This document shows positions 1-9,677 of a stretch of DNA of 64,000 bases, piece after piece (positions within the stretch are counted from its first letter, which is position 1; every line of letters begins with the position of its first letter). The DNA comes from an uncultured Chthonomonas sp. (lineage in GTDB: Bacteria > Armatimonadota > Chthonomonadetes > Chthonomonadales > Chthonomonadaceae): positions 1 to 64,000 of the forward strand of contig CAIXIX010000086.1 of NCBI GenBank assembly GCA_903919615.1. The letters run 5' to 3'. The position numbers and the translations under genes were made by a program. A model generated the notes under the pieces. It saw only the letters and a list, made by a program, of their open reading frames with translations, made no database searches and was not told the DNA's origin.

Positions 1-228
1 ACGATTGATCTGATCTTCATGATCCTGCGGCGCTTTGCTATATTCCATATAGAGGTTGCGCAGGTTGCAGTCCTGCCGTTTACCATCCAGAACCATTACA
101 ATGCCAGTGTCGCTGTTAGATAACTGTGCATTAGGGTGCTGTCTTCGCACCGAGAGACGCACCATATCTCGGAATTCAGAAAACGGAGCAGGCTTCTCTT
201 TACCAATGGTTTTACCGAATATCTTCAT
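1..228 (-). CDS. DUF1444-like protein, 3' part missing
   Basis: The gene runs off the left edge, so only the first 76 residues are visible. The start is the ATG at 228, with GGAGA seven bases upstream. The visible part begins MKIFGKTIGKEKPAPFSEF and continues into a pattern (VRRQHPNAQLSNSD, then LRNLYMEYSKAP) that resembles the N-terminal region of DUF1444/YtpQ-type proteins, whose function is unknown. There is no signal peptide, so it is probably cytoplasmic. It follows the nucleoside permease gene on the same strand after about 120 bases and could be read from the same transcript. The family call is a pattern impression from a fragment. Confidence 0.5.
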   Translation of the reverse strand, partial: MKIFGKTIGKEKPAPFSEFRDMVRLSVRRQHPNAQLSNSDTGIVMVLDGKRQDCNLRNLYMEYSKAPQDHEDQINR

Positions 229-350
229 GGTGTGTCTCCAATTCAGGCGCAGATAGCATTCCGACGCCCATTGCCCTCGTTACCCGTCCGACGGCCGTCA
301 AACTCTACCCGATTCAAGCATCGTTCAGCAAGGGATTCGAAAGGAGGCGA

Positions 351-1247
351 TCAACTCGCGTCCGTATCTTCCTGTCCTAGCGCGGCAGGAGGCGCCGATT
401 TCCCGACTACGCTAACCAGCGCGATGAGCGTGACAAAATAGGGCAATGTGTCCAGAAGTGCGGGATTCGTAAGCTCCACGCCACCGATGTGCAGATTCAG
501 ATTGTGTATCTGCATTTGCGATTGAACCGCATAGAACAGTCCGAATAACAGCGCTGCCACAGCCGCTCCTGGCGGGTTCCATTTACCAAAGATCACAGCG
601 GCAAGCGCGATATAGCCTTTTCCCGCAGACATATCACGGGAGAAGGTATGCTCCTCTCCCAATGTAAGATAGGCGCCGCCAAGCGCGGCGAAAATGCCGG
701 ATAGAGTTACAGCCGCAACGCGCACTGGCAATACCCTGACTCCCGCCATTCTAGCGCTTTCGGGGTTCTCGCCTGTTGCGCGCAATCGAAGCCCAAATCG
801 CGTCCGTTTCAACAGCAGAACGACTGCCACAGGGAGTACCGCAGCTGCAGTCAGAAAGAATATCGGCCGTATCGCCTTACACTCCAACCCGCCCGGAAAG
901 TACACAAGCGAGAGATATCGTGTTACGCCCGCCGCCAGCATGTTAATGCCAAGGCCGCTCACGACGTGATTCATGCGCAGTTTTTGGGTGAGCAGGGCGT
1001 GAAGCAGTCCCAGTACCGCTCCTGATGCGATTGCCGCAACGAGGCCAACAGCCGCGCTTGATTGGCCACACCACGCACCAAAAAACGCGCCTGTTAGGAT
1101 CATTCCTTCCAGCGCAATATTAACAATGCCAGAGCGCTCGGAGAGAATACCGCCCATCGCAGCCAGAACCAATGGCACAGCGCCGTTCAGTGTGGCAACG
1201 AGGATTGCAATTAGCCAGAAACTCTGTATATTGGCGAGTGAGCCCAC
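351..1247 (-). CDS. nupQ: Nucleoside ABC transporter permease, NupQ/YufQ type
   Basis: A 298-residue integral membrane protein of the BPD_transp_2 permease class, with about eight hydrophobic segments. The stretch ILSERSGIVNIALEGMILTG near the N terminus is typical of the second permease of BmpA-dependent nucleoside importers (NupQ/YufQ). It would form the channel together with the permease encoded just upstream. The start is a GTG at 1247 that shares one base with the TAG stop of the preceding gene (TAGTG), indicating translational coupling. Purine nucleosides are the known substrates of this family; the exact substrate here is inferred. Confidence 0.9.
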   Translation of the reverse strand: MGSLANIQSFWLIAILVATLNGAVPLVLAAMGGILSERSGIVNIALEGMILTGAFFGAWCGQSSAAVGLVAAIASGAVLGLLHALLTQKLRMNHVVSGLGINMLAAGVTRYLSLVYFPGGLECKAIRPIFFLTAAAVLPVAVVLLLKRTRFGLRLRATGENPESARMAGVRVLPVRVAAVTLSGIFAALGGAYLTLGEEHTFSRDMSAGKGYIALAAVIFGKWNPPGAAVAALLFGLFYAVQSQMQIHNLNLHIGGVELTNPALLDTLPYFVTLIALVSVVGKSAPPAALGQEDTDAS

Positions 1248-2434
1248 TATCCGGCCGCTCCTTCCGCCAAAGTTCGTCCCTCGACAATGCCCGGGTCCTG
1301 ATCATCCTTTGCAGTGGTAATGTTCTTAGTGCGCGCTGCGATCGTGTATTTCGCGCCCGTAAAGATAATGACGGCGGCTTGAACGATTTCGGATACTGGC
1401 GCTGGAACATTTGTGTTCGTCTGCATATAGAGCGCTCCGCTCGCAAGCGCTCCGAAGAAAACTGCGCCGAGAAGAACGCCGATACCGCTCAGGTTTCCAA
1501 GCAGGGCAACAGCAATTCCGTCGAAGCCAAAGCTTCCTGCGACGCCTGCAACATATCTGTGATGGATCCCCATCACCTGCACTGCGCCTGCTATCCCTGA
1601 AATTGCGCCGGATATCGCCATTGAGGTAACCAAGACTCGGGCAACGGGAACTCCATTCGCCCCAGCAGCGTCTGCGCCAAGCCCAACGGCACGAATCTGG
1701 TAGCCCAGCGATGTGCGCTTAATCATAAAGCTAACAATTAACAGGAGCGCCAGCGCAATCGGGAGTCCGGCCGTCAGATTGCTACCGTTTACATACGGCC
1801 ATAGCCATGAGGTAGAGGCCATTATTGGGCTCTGAGCCGCTTGATTTCCGGGTGCATCGTCCTTCAGGCTATGCGTCACCAGGTACTGCACGGCATCGAG
1901 TGCAATGAAGTTCAGCATAATTGTGCTGATCACTTCGTGAACGCCGCGAGCGGCCTTCAGAATTCCAGGCACTATGCCCCAGATTGCCCCTGCCGCAGCG
2001 CCTGCGACAAGCACAAGGCCAACATGCAGAGCGGGATTGAGTGTGCCGGCATCCGATAAGCCGGTTCTGCCTATCACTCCAACTGCGGCGGCGGCAAGGG
2101 CTCCCATCGTCATCTGCCCTTGTGCCCCAACGTTAAACAGACCAGCGCGGAGCCCGACGGCGACTGCTAGCCCCGTGAAGATGAGGGGAGTAACTGCCGA
2201 TAACGACTGAGCGAGCAGGAAAGTGTTGAGATGCCCGGAGCCAAGTGCGATCTGCCCCTCGCCGGAAGCAGCGCCATACTCCAGGCCGCTTGCGCCGCTC
2301 CAAAGCGCAGCATAAGCCGCAAGAGGCTGAAACCCCGTCAGACGCATTACGCAGGCTGCCACAATCAGCCCTGATAGGATGCCAGCCAACGGCCGAAGTA
2401 CGTTCCATCGACGTGCAATCCAGTCGCGGATCAA
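1247..2434 (-). CDS. nupP: Nucleoside ABC transporter permease, NupP/YufP type
   Basis: A 395-residue permease with roughly ten membrane segments and the family signature GLRAGLFNVGAQGQMTMGAL around residues 90-110. It is the partner of the downstream NupQ-like permease. The start is TTG at 2434, supported by a perfect AGGAGG six bases upstream. The stop of the ATPase gene (TGA, 2433-2431) overlaps this TTG, so the three genes form a tightly coupled operon. The C-terminal 25 residues are hydrophilic and variable. Confidence 0.9.
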   Translation of the reverse strand: MIRDWIARRWNVLRPLAGILSGLIVAACVMRLTGFQPLAAYAALWSGASGLEYGAASGEGQIALGSGHLNTFLLAQSLSAVTPLIFTGLAVAVGLRAGLFNVGAQGQMTMGALAAAAVGVIGRTGLSDAGTLNPALHVGLVLVAGAAAGAIWGIVPGILKAARGVHEVISTIMLNFIALDAVQYLVTHSLKDDAPGNQAAQSPIMASTSWLWPYVNGSNLTAGLPIALALLLIVSFMIKRTSLGYQIRAVGLGADAAGANGVPVARVLVTSMAISGAISGIAGAVQVMGIHHRYVAGVAGSFGFDGIAVALLGNLSGIGVLLGAVFFGALASGALYMQTNTNVPAPVSEIVQAAVIIFTGAKYTIAARTKNITTAKDDQDPGIVEGRTLAEGAAG

Positions 2435-4059
2435 TTGGGGCCTCCTAATACGGGCTGGCCGCCGGTCATCAGTTCGCCAACGCGATCTGCATTGGCTTCC
2501 TGCCGAGTTAGAATGCCTGCGATCTGGCCGTTGTACATTACAGCGATCCGATCGGAAAGCTCCAGCACCTCATCAAGATCCAGCGAGAACAGGAGGACCG
2601 CCAGCCCGTGTGATGTCGCGACACGCAGCCTGTCGTATACAAATGTAGCCGCGCCGGTATCTAAGCCGCGAGTGGGCTGACATGCAACAAGCAAACGTGG
2701 TTTGCTCTCGAGCGCTCGAGCAACCACAACCTTCTGTTGATTGCCTCCTGAGAGGTCCCCGGCTATCGCTGATGAGTCTCTGGCGCCCATTCTCACATCG
2801 TAGTTCTTGACAATCCGATTCGCAATTTCCGTAATTTTACTGAGACTCTGGATTGCGCCGCCGCCCCAATCCTTGTCATCTTCATGCCCAAGAATGTAGT
2901 TTTCGGCAACACTGAACTCCATGATCATCGCGGCATGGTGCCGATCCTCTGGAATGTAGCTGATACCAAGCCTCTGCCTTTGCCGAACGCTCAATGAGTT
3001 CAGAGATATAGGTTTCGAGGCTCCATCTGACGGCGAAATTGCTAAGGAGCCAGCGCTTACGGATCTCAGCCCGACAATCGCCTGAGACAGTTCACGCTGG
3101 CCGCTGCCATCCACGCCAGCAATACCGACTATCTCACCCGGAAAAACTTCCAGGGAAGCGCCGCTTACGGCCTGCGCACCCCGAGCATTGTGTATTGTCA
3201 CGTCATCGATACTTAACACAGGTCTTGTCACGTCGACAAGGGCAGGCGACGAAGACGGCTTCGAAGTAGCAGCGCCTTCTCGCCGACCAATCATCCGTTC
3301 CAGCAGGACGTCCGCGTTCGTTTCCGATGTGATAAAATCGCCTGCATTGCGGCCCGTGCGCAGAACTGTGACATGCGTGCTGTACTGCATTACTTCTCTC
3401 AACTTGTGAGTAATGAAGAGAACCGTTGCTCCTCGCGCCTGCAAATCCTTAAGTAGCGCGAACAGCATATCGGCCTCTTTTGGCGCGAGGGTTGCAGTTG
3501 GTTCATCTAAGAGCAGAATTTGCGCATTTCTGAAGAGCGCCTTTATTATCTCAACCTTTTGTTGTTCCGCGACTGTTAATTGTCCCGCGGGATCGTTAAA
3601 ATCAATGCCCGTAATACCAAGCTGTTGCGCTAGTTCTGTAACGCGCTCGATGGCATTCCTTCGGTTCAGCAGTCCGAGGCTGCCCTTTACCGGCTCAGAG
3701 CCGAGCATGATATTTTCGATTACAGATAGAGCTGGAATTAGAGCGTAGTGCTGGCTTACCAGGCCTATGCCGATATGAATGGCATCGATGGGGCTGCGGA
3801 GAGTGTGGGTGACATCGACGTCGTGTACAAGCACGCGACCAGAGTCCGCGCTGTAGCGACCATATAGCACATTTAGCAGGGTCGACTTGCCAGCGCCGTT
3901 CTCACCGATTACGGCATGGAAAGCGCCTGTTTGCACGTTGAGGTTAACCCGATCATTAGCCAGTATTCCAGGAAAAGTCTTGGTGATCCCTGTCATTCGC
4001 ACGATGTCGCTGGACACGGGCTGATCGGGTTTTCCCTGGTTATTAGACGGAACGGGCAT
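2431..4059 (-). CDS. nupO: Nucleoside ABC transporter ATP-binding protein, NupO/YufO type
   Basis: A 542-residue protein with two ABC domains in tandem, as in sugar/nucleoside importers of the RbsA-YufO type. Domain 1 has Walker A GENGAGKST (about residues 52-60) and Walker B LLLDEPTATL; domain 2 has the degenerate nucleotide site GVDGSGQREL and the signature LSGGNQQKVVVARAL. In domain 1 the signature is LTVAEQQKVEIIKAL. It powers the two permeases encoded immediately downstream. The start ATG at 4059 has only a weak upstream purine stretch. The BMP-type binding lipoprotein that usually precedes this gene is not here: a divergent small gene occupies that place. Confidence 0.92.
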   Translation of the reverse strand: MPVPSNNQGKPDQPVSSDIVRMTGITKTFPGILANDRVNLNVQTGAFHAVIGENGAGKSTLLNVLYGRYSADSGRVLVHDVDVTHTLRSPIDAIHIGIGLVSQHYALIPALSVIENIMLGSEPVKGSLGLLNRRNAIERVTELAQQLGITGIDFNDPAGQLTVAEQQKVEIIKALFRNAQILLLDEPTATLAPKEADMLFALLKDLQARGATVLFITHKLREVMQYSTHVTVLRTGRNAGDFITSETNADVLLERMIGRREGAATSKPSSSPALVDVTRPVLSIDDVTIHNARGAQAVSGASLEVFPGEIVGIAGVDGSGQRELSQAIVGLRSVSAGSLAISPSDGASKPISLNSLSVRQRQRLGISYIPEDRHHAAMIMEFSVAENYILGHEDDKDWGGGAIQSLSKITEIANRIVKNYDVRMGARDSSAIAGDLSGGNQQKVVVARALESKPRLLVACQPTRGLDTGAATFVYDRLRVATSHGLAVLLFSLDLDEVLELSDRIAVMYNGQIAGILTRQEANADRVGELMTGGQPVLGGPN

Positions 4060-4376
4060 GAAGACGATTTACCTGTCAGGTGGACTATTCAGACAAGGAG
4101 CAAAGGGTATCGTGACAACCATTGTAGCGGAGCGGTGCGATCGCTGTCAATATTTTGCAAACTTAAGCATCTCTAAAGAAATCTAGCGTAGTTGGTATTC
4201 GTAGAACCAATATGAGCGCGGCTCCGTCAATATGTATGGACACGTGATTTATGCGCCGGGTCCGGAGCGACCGGCGTCGGGAGATTAACAGGAGAGTTCG
4301 TCGGAAGGCAGGCGAACCGGATATGAGCTGCAATTCCGGCGGAACACGAGGTTTCGCTTAGAACCGAGAGGTGTGT
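4060..4376. other. Divergent intergenic region, nupO / small gene
   Basis: About 317 bases between the start of the nucleoside transporter operon (leftward) and a small rightward gene. It should hold the promoters of both. A purine riboswitch was looked for and not recognised. No repeat or strong promoter pair stands out. Confidence 0.4.
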
Positions 4377-4625
4377 ATGTCCGGCTCCAACGGCAAGAAG
4401 GAGGCAGCGCGACCTGCTTCCAGTCACACCATCATCCTTGAGGTCAATGCGGCGTACAATCGGGAAGGGTTGCCGATTCCCAAACCAAATGGCCCGAACG
4501 GCAAGCGCGTTCTGGATTTGGAGATGCTTATGCATCATCCGTTCTACTGGGAATGGCTAAACGAACGCGAAACCGAAGAGGTATTGATGGAGATCTACAT
4601 TGCGCGAACACAGAGAGCGCAGTAG
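4377..4625 (+). CDS. Small hypothetical protein
   Basis: An 82-residue acidic/basic soluble protein starting MSGSNGKKEAARPASSHT. The family was not recognised. The ATG at 4377 has GAGAGG five bases upstream, preferred over the GTG six bases earlier. The C-terminal half (LDLEMLMHHPFYWEWLNERE) looks like an amphipathic helical region. A long perfect hairpin follows the stop codon, separating it from convergent ilvD, which supports a real transcription unit. Confidence 0.55.
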   Translation: MSGSNGKKEAARPASSHTIILEVNAAYNREGLPIPKPNGPNGKRVLDLEMLMHHPFYWEWLNERETEEVLMEIYIARTQRAQ

Positions 4626-4650
4626 ATTAGTTCCAGTTGAATGACTCGAT

Positions 4651-4690
4651 CTGCAGGGGCGCCCGGGGTTTACTCCGGGCGCCCCTGCAG
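4651..4690. terminator. Perfect 16-bp hairpin between convergent genes
   Basis: CTGCAGGGGCGCCCGG and its exact reverse complement flank an 8-base loop (GGTTTACT). It lies between the stop of the small gene (4625) and the end of ilvD (4715). Neither side has a good T-tract, so it may act as a bidirectional hairpin barrier or 3'-end protector rather than a classic intrinsic terminator. Confidence 0.6.
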
Positions 4691-4714
4691 CTGTTTGGCT
4701 GCGTTGCTGTGCGC

Positions 4715-6400
4715 CTATTCGGGGAAGGTGACCGCACCCTCGCTTGCAGAGCGGACGCAGAGTGCATACTTTGCAAGCACGCCTCTTCTCTCTCTTGGCG
4801 CGGGCTTACTCCACAGCGCCTTTCGCGCAGCGAGCTCTTCGTCGCTCAGGTGAACGTTCAGCTCTTTGGCGTCCGCATCCAGGGTGATGATGTCACCATC
4901 CTGCAGAAGCGCGATTGGCCCTCCAACCCATGCCTCAGGAGCTACATGGCCAACCACGAGGCCGTGCGTGCCACCCGAGAAGCGTCCGTCCGTTATTAGG
5001 CCGATTTGGTCGCCTAAACCCTGGCCGACGAGCGCCGCGGTCACCGAGAGCATTTCTCTCATGCCTGGCCCGCCAACGGGCCCCTCGCCACGAATGACGA
5101 CCACGTCACCGGGCTTAATTTCACGCTTTTCAACGGCCTCAAAGCATGCCTCTTCACCTTCGAACACGCGAGCCGGACCTGTAATTTTGCGCACTTTAAG
5201 CCCCGCCGTCTTTGCCACGGCACCATCAGGCGCGATGTTGCCCTTTAGAATAACCAGGTGTCCAGAGGCATGCATAGGTGCATCGAGTGGCTTGAAGACA
5301 ACCTGCGGCCGCGAGTAGATGCTAGGGATGCCGTGCAGGTTCTGCTCTACCGTGCCGCCGGTAACCGTGAGGCAGTCGCCATGGAGCATGCCGGCATCGA
5401 GCAGCGCACGCATTACGGCAGGCACCCCGCCAGCCTTATGCAGGTCGAACATCACATATTTGCCTCCGGGCTTCAGGTCGGCAAGGTGAGGCGTCTTGTC
5501 ACCGATGCGATCGAAATCTTCGAGAGACCATTCGACTTCTGCCTCTCTCGCAATCGCCATGAGATGAAGGACGGCATTCGTGGATCCGCCAAGAGCAAGG
5601 GCGACTGTATAGGCATTTTCCAGGGACTTGCGATTGATGATGTCTCGCGGTTTTATTCCCTGCTCGATGCAGCGAACCAGTGCACTGCCAGCAGAAAAGG
5701 CCTCTCGCTCCTTGGCAGCAGATACGCCCGGATGGCTGGCATCGTACGGCAACGACATTCCCAGCGCCTCAACGGCAGAGCTCATCGTGTTTGCTGTGTA
5801 CATACCCCCGCACGATCCCGCGCCAGGGCATGCGCTGCACTCCACATCATGAACCTTTGCTTCGTCAACTTTACCTGCCTGGAACAGGCCGACGGTTTCG
5901 AAAATTGAGACGATATCAACCGTTGCGCCAGAGTTATCGGTACCGGGCAAGATACTGCCGCCGTAAACAAATATCGATGGGATGTTCAGGCGAGCCATTG
6001 CCATAACACAGCCCGGAATGTTTTTGTCGCATCCGCCGATCGCGAGGAGCCCATCGTGGTTCATGCCGGAAGCGACTACCTCAATGCTGTCGGCGATAAC
6101 TTCGCGCGAAACCAGCGAATAGCGCATTCCCTGGTGGCCCATCATAATTCCATCCGAGGCAGTTGGGGCGCCAAAAATCTGTGGAATTCCGCCCCCGGCA
6201 TGCACTCCTGAGCACCCTTTTGCAGCGATGCGATCGAGGTGTGAGTTACAGGGTGTAATGTCGCTAAAAAGTGAGGCGACGCCAATCATCGGGCGGTTGA
6301 AATCGTTGTCGTGAAATCCGACCGCGCGCAGCATTGCGCGGTTAGGGGCTCTCTGGATGCCGGCTGTCGTCAGCCGACTTCGCGTATTCTGTTCAGACAA
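4715..6400 (-). CDS. ilvD: Dihydroxy-acid dehydratase
   Basis: A 561-residue full-length IlvD/Edd family enzyme. It dehydrates 2,3-dihydroxy-isovalerate and 2,3-dihydroxy-3-methylvalerate in valine and isoleucine synthesis. Cluster and metal ligands are visible: CNSHL near residue 52, [10 protein letters not shown] around 122-131, and [20 protein letters not shown] around 192-211. The C-terminal [12 protein letters not shown] block is also present. The start is TTG at 6400 (MSEQNTRSR), with AGAGGA about eight bases upstream; no in-frame ATG lies nearby. It stands alone, away from other ilv genes. Confidence 0.95.
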   Translation of the reverse strand: MSEQNTRSRLTTAGIQRAPNRAMLRAVGFHDNDFNRPMIGVASLFSDITPCNSHLDRIAAKGCSGVHAGGGIPQIFGAPTASDGIMMGHQGMRYSLVSREVIADSIEVVASGMNHDGLLAIGGCDKNIPGCVMAMARLNIPSIFVYGGSILPGTDNSGATVDIVSIFETVGLFQAGKVDEAKVHDVECSACPGAGSCGGMYTANTMSSAVEALGMSLPYDASHPGVSAAKEREAFSAGSALVRCIEQGIKPRDIINRKSLENAYTVALALGGSTNAVLHLMAIAREAEVEWSLEDFDRIGDKTPHLADLKPGGKYVMFDLHKAGGVPAVMRALLDAGMLHGDCLTVTGGTVEQNLHGIPSIYSRPQVVFKPLDAPMHASGHLVILKGNIAPDGAVAKTAGLKVRKITGPARVFEGEEACFEAVEKREIKPGDVVVIRGEGPVGGPGMREMLSVTAALVGQGLGDQIGLITDGRFSGGTHGLVVGHVAPEAWVGGPIALLQDGDIITLDADAKELNVHLSDEELAARKALWSKPAPRERRGVLAKYALCVRSASEGAVTFPE

Positions 6401-6447
6401 TGGTAGGTTCCTCTTTGATGATATTGTCGATATCTATGGTGGCTATA

Positions 6448-7995
6448 CTAAGGCGTGATAACGACCGGCTGGCTTCGTTCGCCGGTTCGATTGACTGCTG
6501 AAAGCGCAAATGCCTCGGGCGGTTTTTCGGGCGAGGCAGGGGTGAGACTGAGTGTTTTCTGGTCCCCCGGCAATATCAGCGTTGTCCACTTCGAACTCTT
6601 CTGGATTTGCAGAACCCACAGCCATGGCCGTTGTTTGCCGCCCGGGCTCCAGGTAAGCGTGGATTTGCCTGTAGTGTCATCCACGTCGACATCGAATTTC
6701 GGTCTGTTTGACGTATGGTCTTTGAGCCAGGGCGAAGCGGGAACCAGCGCTGGCTGGTCGTAGGGGCCCGCGATCAGGGCATCGGTTACTCCAGCACGAT
6801 TCTGCAGCAGCGGTTTCATGCTGAAATGCACGTTGCCAGTTGCGCCGTTCTGGCTGCGCGTTGACTCTACCTGCTGGACGATTTCATCGCGTGACCAGGA
6901 GTTTTTGCTCCCGTCGCCAACGCGACTGGTGTAGTTGCCGGGCCAGATATGCCGCCCATGGGCATTCTGATCGACCCACCATTTCAGCAGGGAAGTATAG
7001 CTCTGCGCTGGCTGCTTAATTGGCCAGTATAGCTGTGGCGAAAGATAGTCGCACCAGCCACTCTGTATCCACTTTCGCGAATCGGCGTAGAGCTGGTCAA
7101 AAGCATCAAATCCTTTGATCTGAGCAGGATAGCCCGGCCGCCAGATGCCGAATGGGCTTATGCCAAACTTAACCCACGATTTATCGCGCTTGATCTCACG
7201 GTACAGCCGTTCGATGAGTGTGTTGACATTTTCACGTCTCCAGTCTTCGCGGCTCAGGTTCCCGCCAGACTGCAGGTAAGCTTGCCAGGTTGCATCATCC
7301 GGGAAAGGAATGACGTGCTTATTGGCGTCTACCTCTTTGTAAGGATAAAAGTAGTCGTCTATGTGAACGCCGTCGATATCGTATCGCTTTACGACATCCA
7401 TGATGACGCTTACGGTATAGTCCTGCACAGCCTCTGAGCCTGGATCCAGCCAGAGCGAATGCCCATAAGCCCGCACGAGATCTGGATGCGTGCGGCTTAC
7501 ATGAGATCCTGCAAGCGTGTGTCCATCTGAGTGACGAGCCCGGTAGGGGTTAAACCATGCGTGCAGTTCTAATCCCCGTCTGTGAGCTTCGGCTACTGCG
7601 AATTCGAGCGGATCGTAGTAGGGCGATGGTGGCTTGCCCTGCTGCCCTGTAAGATACTCGGACCACGGTTCAATTTTAGACTCGTAGAGGGCATCACAGG
7701 CCGGTCTCACCTGGATGATAACAGCATTCAGGTGCAGCCGTACGGCGTGGTCCAGAATAGCAATTAACTCGGACTGCTGATCCGATGTCGACAGCCCTGG
7801 CTTTGAGGGCCAATCGATGTTTGCTACGGTCGCGACCCATACGCCGCGAAATTCACGCTGTGGCTCTGGCGGTCTGTCTTGCACAATTGTTCTCTTAGGG
7901 TTTTTTGGCGAGTCGGCACGAGCAGTCAGCGGTGTCGCCGCCATCGCAAAGGAGCAAAACGCCAGAACAGATATCAGAATTTGAGATGGATTCAT
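6448..7995 (-). CDS. Secreted glycosyl hydrolase-like protein, GHL10 family (DUF187/YngK)
   Basis: With the ATG at 7995 the product is 515 residues and begins with a clear signal peptide (MNPSQILISVLAFCSF... cleavage near TARA-DS). A longer TTG-initiated reading at 8031 would bury this signal, so it is not preferred. The core matches the GHL10 TIM-barrel family: REFRGVWVATVANIDWPS, then VIIQVRPACDALYESK, HAWFNPYRA and the acidic IDGVHIDDYFYPY. These proteins act outside the cytoplasm on polysaccharide or peptidoglycan-like glycans; the substrate is unknown. The C-terminal ~110 residues look like a fibronectin-type module. It follows purK after seven bases and may be co-transcribed. Confidence 0.85.
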   Translation of the reverse strand: MNPSQILISVLAFCSFAMAATPLTARADSPKNPKRTIVQDRPPEPQREFRGVWVATVANIDWPSKPGLSTSDQQSELIAILDHAVRLHLNAVIIQVRPACDALYESKIEPWSEYLTGQQGKPPSPYYDPLEFAVAEAHRRGLELHAWFNPYRARHSDGHTLAGSHVSRTHPDLVRAYGHSLWLDPGSEAVQDYTVSVIMDVVKRYDIDGVHIDDYFYPYKEVDANKHVIPFPDDATWQAYLQSGGNLSREDWRRENVNTLIERLYREIKRDKSWVKFGISPFGIWRPGYPAQIKGFDAFDQLYADSRKWIQSGWCDYLSPQLYWPIKQPAQSYTSLLKWWVDQNAHGRHIWPGNYTSRVGDGSKNSWSRDEIVQQVESTRSQNGATGNVHFSMKPLLQNRAGVTDALIAGPYDQPALVPASPWLKDHTSNRPKFDVDVDDTTGKSTLTWSPGGKQRPWLWVLQIQKSSKWTTLILPGDQKTLSLTPASPEKPPEAFALSAVNRTGERSQPVVITP

Positions 7996-8002
7996 TCTGG
8001 CG

Positions 8003-9115
8003 TTATCCGAGTAATCCGTTAAGCTCTTCAAGTCGCTCCGTCAGCAGATCAAAGGACGAAGCGGTCAATGTGATGTGCCCGATCTTCCGTCCTGGGCGCG
8101 GGGATTTACCGTAAAGGTGCAGATGTGCGCCCTTCACGGCCAGAATACCAGGGACATCCGGCGCAGAACCGATGATGTTAAGCATGCCGACGGCCCCGTT
8201 GGTTAAGGCCGTTGAGCCCAGCGGGTAGCCTACCATTGCGCGAAGGTGGTTTTCGAACTGGCTGCAGACAGCTCCTTCAATGGTCCAGTGCCCTGAATTG
8301 TGTACGCGCGGCGCAATTTCGTTTGCAACCAGCGCTCCGTTCACTAAAAAGAACTCGATGGCCAGCGTGCCCACATAGCTCAGCTCCTCCAGCAGGCGCT
8401 TTGCGTGAGACTCTGCCTGAAGTTGCAGCTCTGTTGTTGCTTCTGGAACGGTTGATCGCCTAAGGATGCCGTCTCGGTGCACGTTTCGCACGAGCGGATA
8501 AAAGGCAATCTCGCCCGATACGCTTCTTACAGAAAGGAGAGAGTACTCGGCGCTAAACGGCACAAACTGTTCTAGAATCAGGTTGTCGCCGCCAAGGGCT
8601 TGCGCTGCCTGGTTCAACTCCTCCAGAGTGAGAACGACGCGCTGCCCTTTGCCATCGTAGCCCATGCGGCGTGTCTTCAGCACAGCGGGCAAACCGGTTG
8701 TTTCGGCCGCTGCCAGCGTCGTTTCAGAGTTCGCTGCGCCTACCGGCGCAAAGCGCGGAGTCGGGATGCCGCATCGAGAGAGGAACGTTTTTTCCACGAG
8801 CCTGTCCTGGCTGGTTTCAAGCGCAAAGGGAGGTGGGTAAACCGGCAGCCTGGCATTCAGCAGCTGTGCGGCATGCACTGGCACATTTTCGAACTCGTAC
8901 GTCAACACATCAACGCCAGAAGCGAAATCTTCGAGTGTAGAGATGTCTGCATAGTCAGCAGTTACTCCCTTAGCCAGATGGTTGGCGGGAGCCTGGGGAT
9001 CCGGATCGAAAAATCGGAAGTTAAGACCGAGTGGATATCCCGCGAGCGCCAGCATTCGTCCAAGTTGCCCTGCGCCAAGGATGCCAATGATGGGTGTGTT
9101 AATCGTCTTCGTCAT
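8003..9115 (-). CDS. purK: N5-carboxyaminoimidazole ribonucleotide synthase
   Basis: A 370-residue ATP-grasp enzyme that converts AIR, bicarbonate and ATP to N5-CAIR in purine synthesis. The N-terminal IIGILGAGQLGRMLALAGY motif, the VLKTRRMGYDGKGQ ATP-grasp block, and EFFLVNGALVANEIAPRVHNSGHWT are characteristic. The start chosen is the ATG at 9115, which overlaps the purE stop as TAATG. An in-frame ATG at 9136, inside purE, would add seven residues and cannot be excluded. Confidence 0.95.
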   Translation of the reverse strand: MTKTINTPIIGILGAGQLGRMLALAGYPLGLNFRFFDPDPQAPANHLAKGVTADYADISTLEDFASGVDVLTYEFENVPVHAAQLLNARLPVYPPPFALETSQDRLVEKTFLSRCGIPTPRFAPVGAANSETTLAAAETTGLPAVLKTRRMGYDGKGQRVVLTLEELNQAAQALGGDNLILEQFVPFSAEYSLLSVRSVSGEIAFYPLVRNVHRDGILRRSTVPEATTELQLQAESHAKRLLEELSYVGTLAIEFFLVNGALVANEIAPRVHNSGHWTIEGAVCSQFENHLRAMVGYPLGSTALTNGAVGMLNIIGSAPDVPGILAVKGAHLHLYGKSPRPGRKIGHITLTASSFDLLTERLEELNGLLG

Positions 9116-9645
9116 TACTTTGTCGGCTCGTCCCATGGCTTAGCGCCAGTCAGAACCGAACGAGTTTGCTCTGCTCTATACTCGTGAAGCGCGGCTCGGA
9201 TCGAGGGATATTTGTTGCCAAGGATGGCGCCTGCGAGCAGCGCGGCATTCACTGCGCCAGCTCTGCCAATGGCGAGCGTGCCAACGGGAATACCGGCAGG
9301 CATCTGGACTATAGAGAGCAGCGAATCCTGCCCCTTGAGTGCACGGGATTCTACTGGCACGCCGAGAACAGGGAGAGCGCATTTGGCCGATACCATACCC
9401 GGCAGGTGAGCAGCGCCGCCAGCGCCTGCGATGATCACCTCGATGCCGCGATCCTCAGCGGTTTGAGCGTATTCGAACATGAGATCCGGCGTTCTATGCG
9501 CGGAGACAACGCGAATCTCGTGCGGGATACCTAGTTTGCGCAACGTTTCCGCGGTGTGAGTCATCGTCTCCCAGTCGGAAGTCGATCCCATGATTACGGC
9601 AACGAGCGGCTGCTCCGGCTGATTGTGAATGTTCTCGATAGTCAT
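9115..9645 (-). CDS. purE: N5-carboxyaminoimidazole ribonucleotide mutase
   Basis: A 176-residue class I PurE, which converts N5-CAIR to CAIR. The signature [14 protein letters not shown] near the N terminus, the [10 protein letters not shown] loop and the [11 protein letters not shown] block are all present. Pairing with PurK fits the bacterial two-step route. The stop codon overlaps the purK start by one base, so the two are translationally coupled. Confidence 0.96.
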   Translation of the reverse strand: MTIENIHNQPEQPLVAVIMGSTSDWETMTHTAETLRKLGIPHEIRVVSAHRTPDLMFEYAQTAEDRGIEVIIAGAGGAAHLPGMVSAKCALPVLGVPVESRALKGQDSLLSIVQMPAGIPVGTLAIGRAGAVNAALLAGAILGNKYPSIRAALHEYRAEQTRSVLTGAKPWDEPTK

Positions 9646-9677
9646 AATTGAATCCGGATGTTGGTTGTATGCCGAAT

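Noticed and set aside
4060..4376. Purine riboswitch ahead of the nucleoside importer
   Set aside because: The conserved core and paired loops of the purine aptamer could not be found on the minus strand.
4651..4690. Palindrome as a mobile-element end
   Set aside because: It is a single hairpin at a convergent gene junction with no transposase, target duplication or partner end; a terminator role is simpler.
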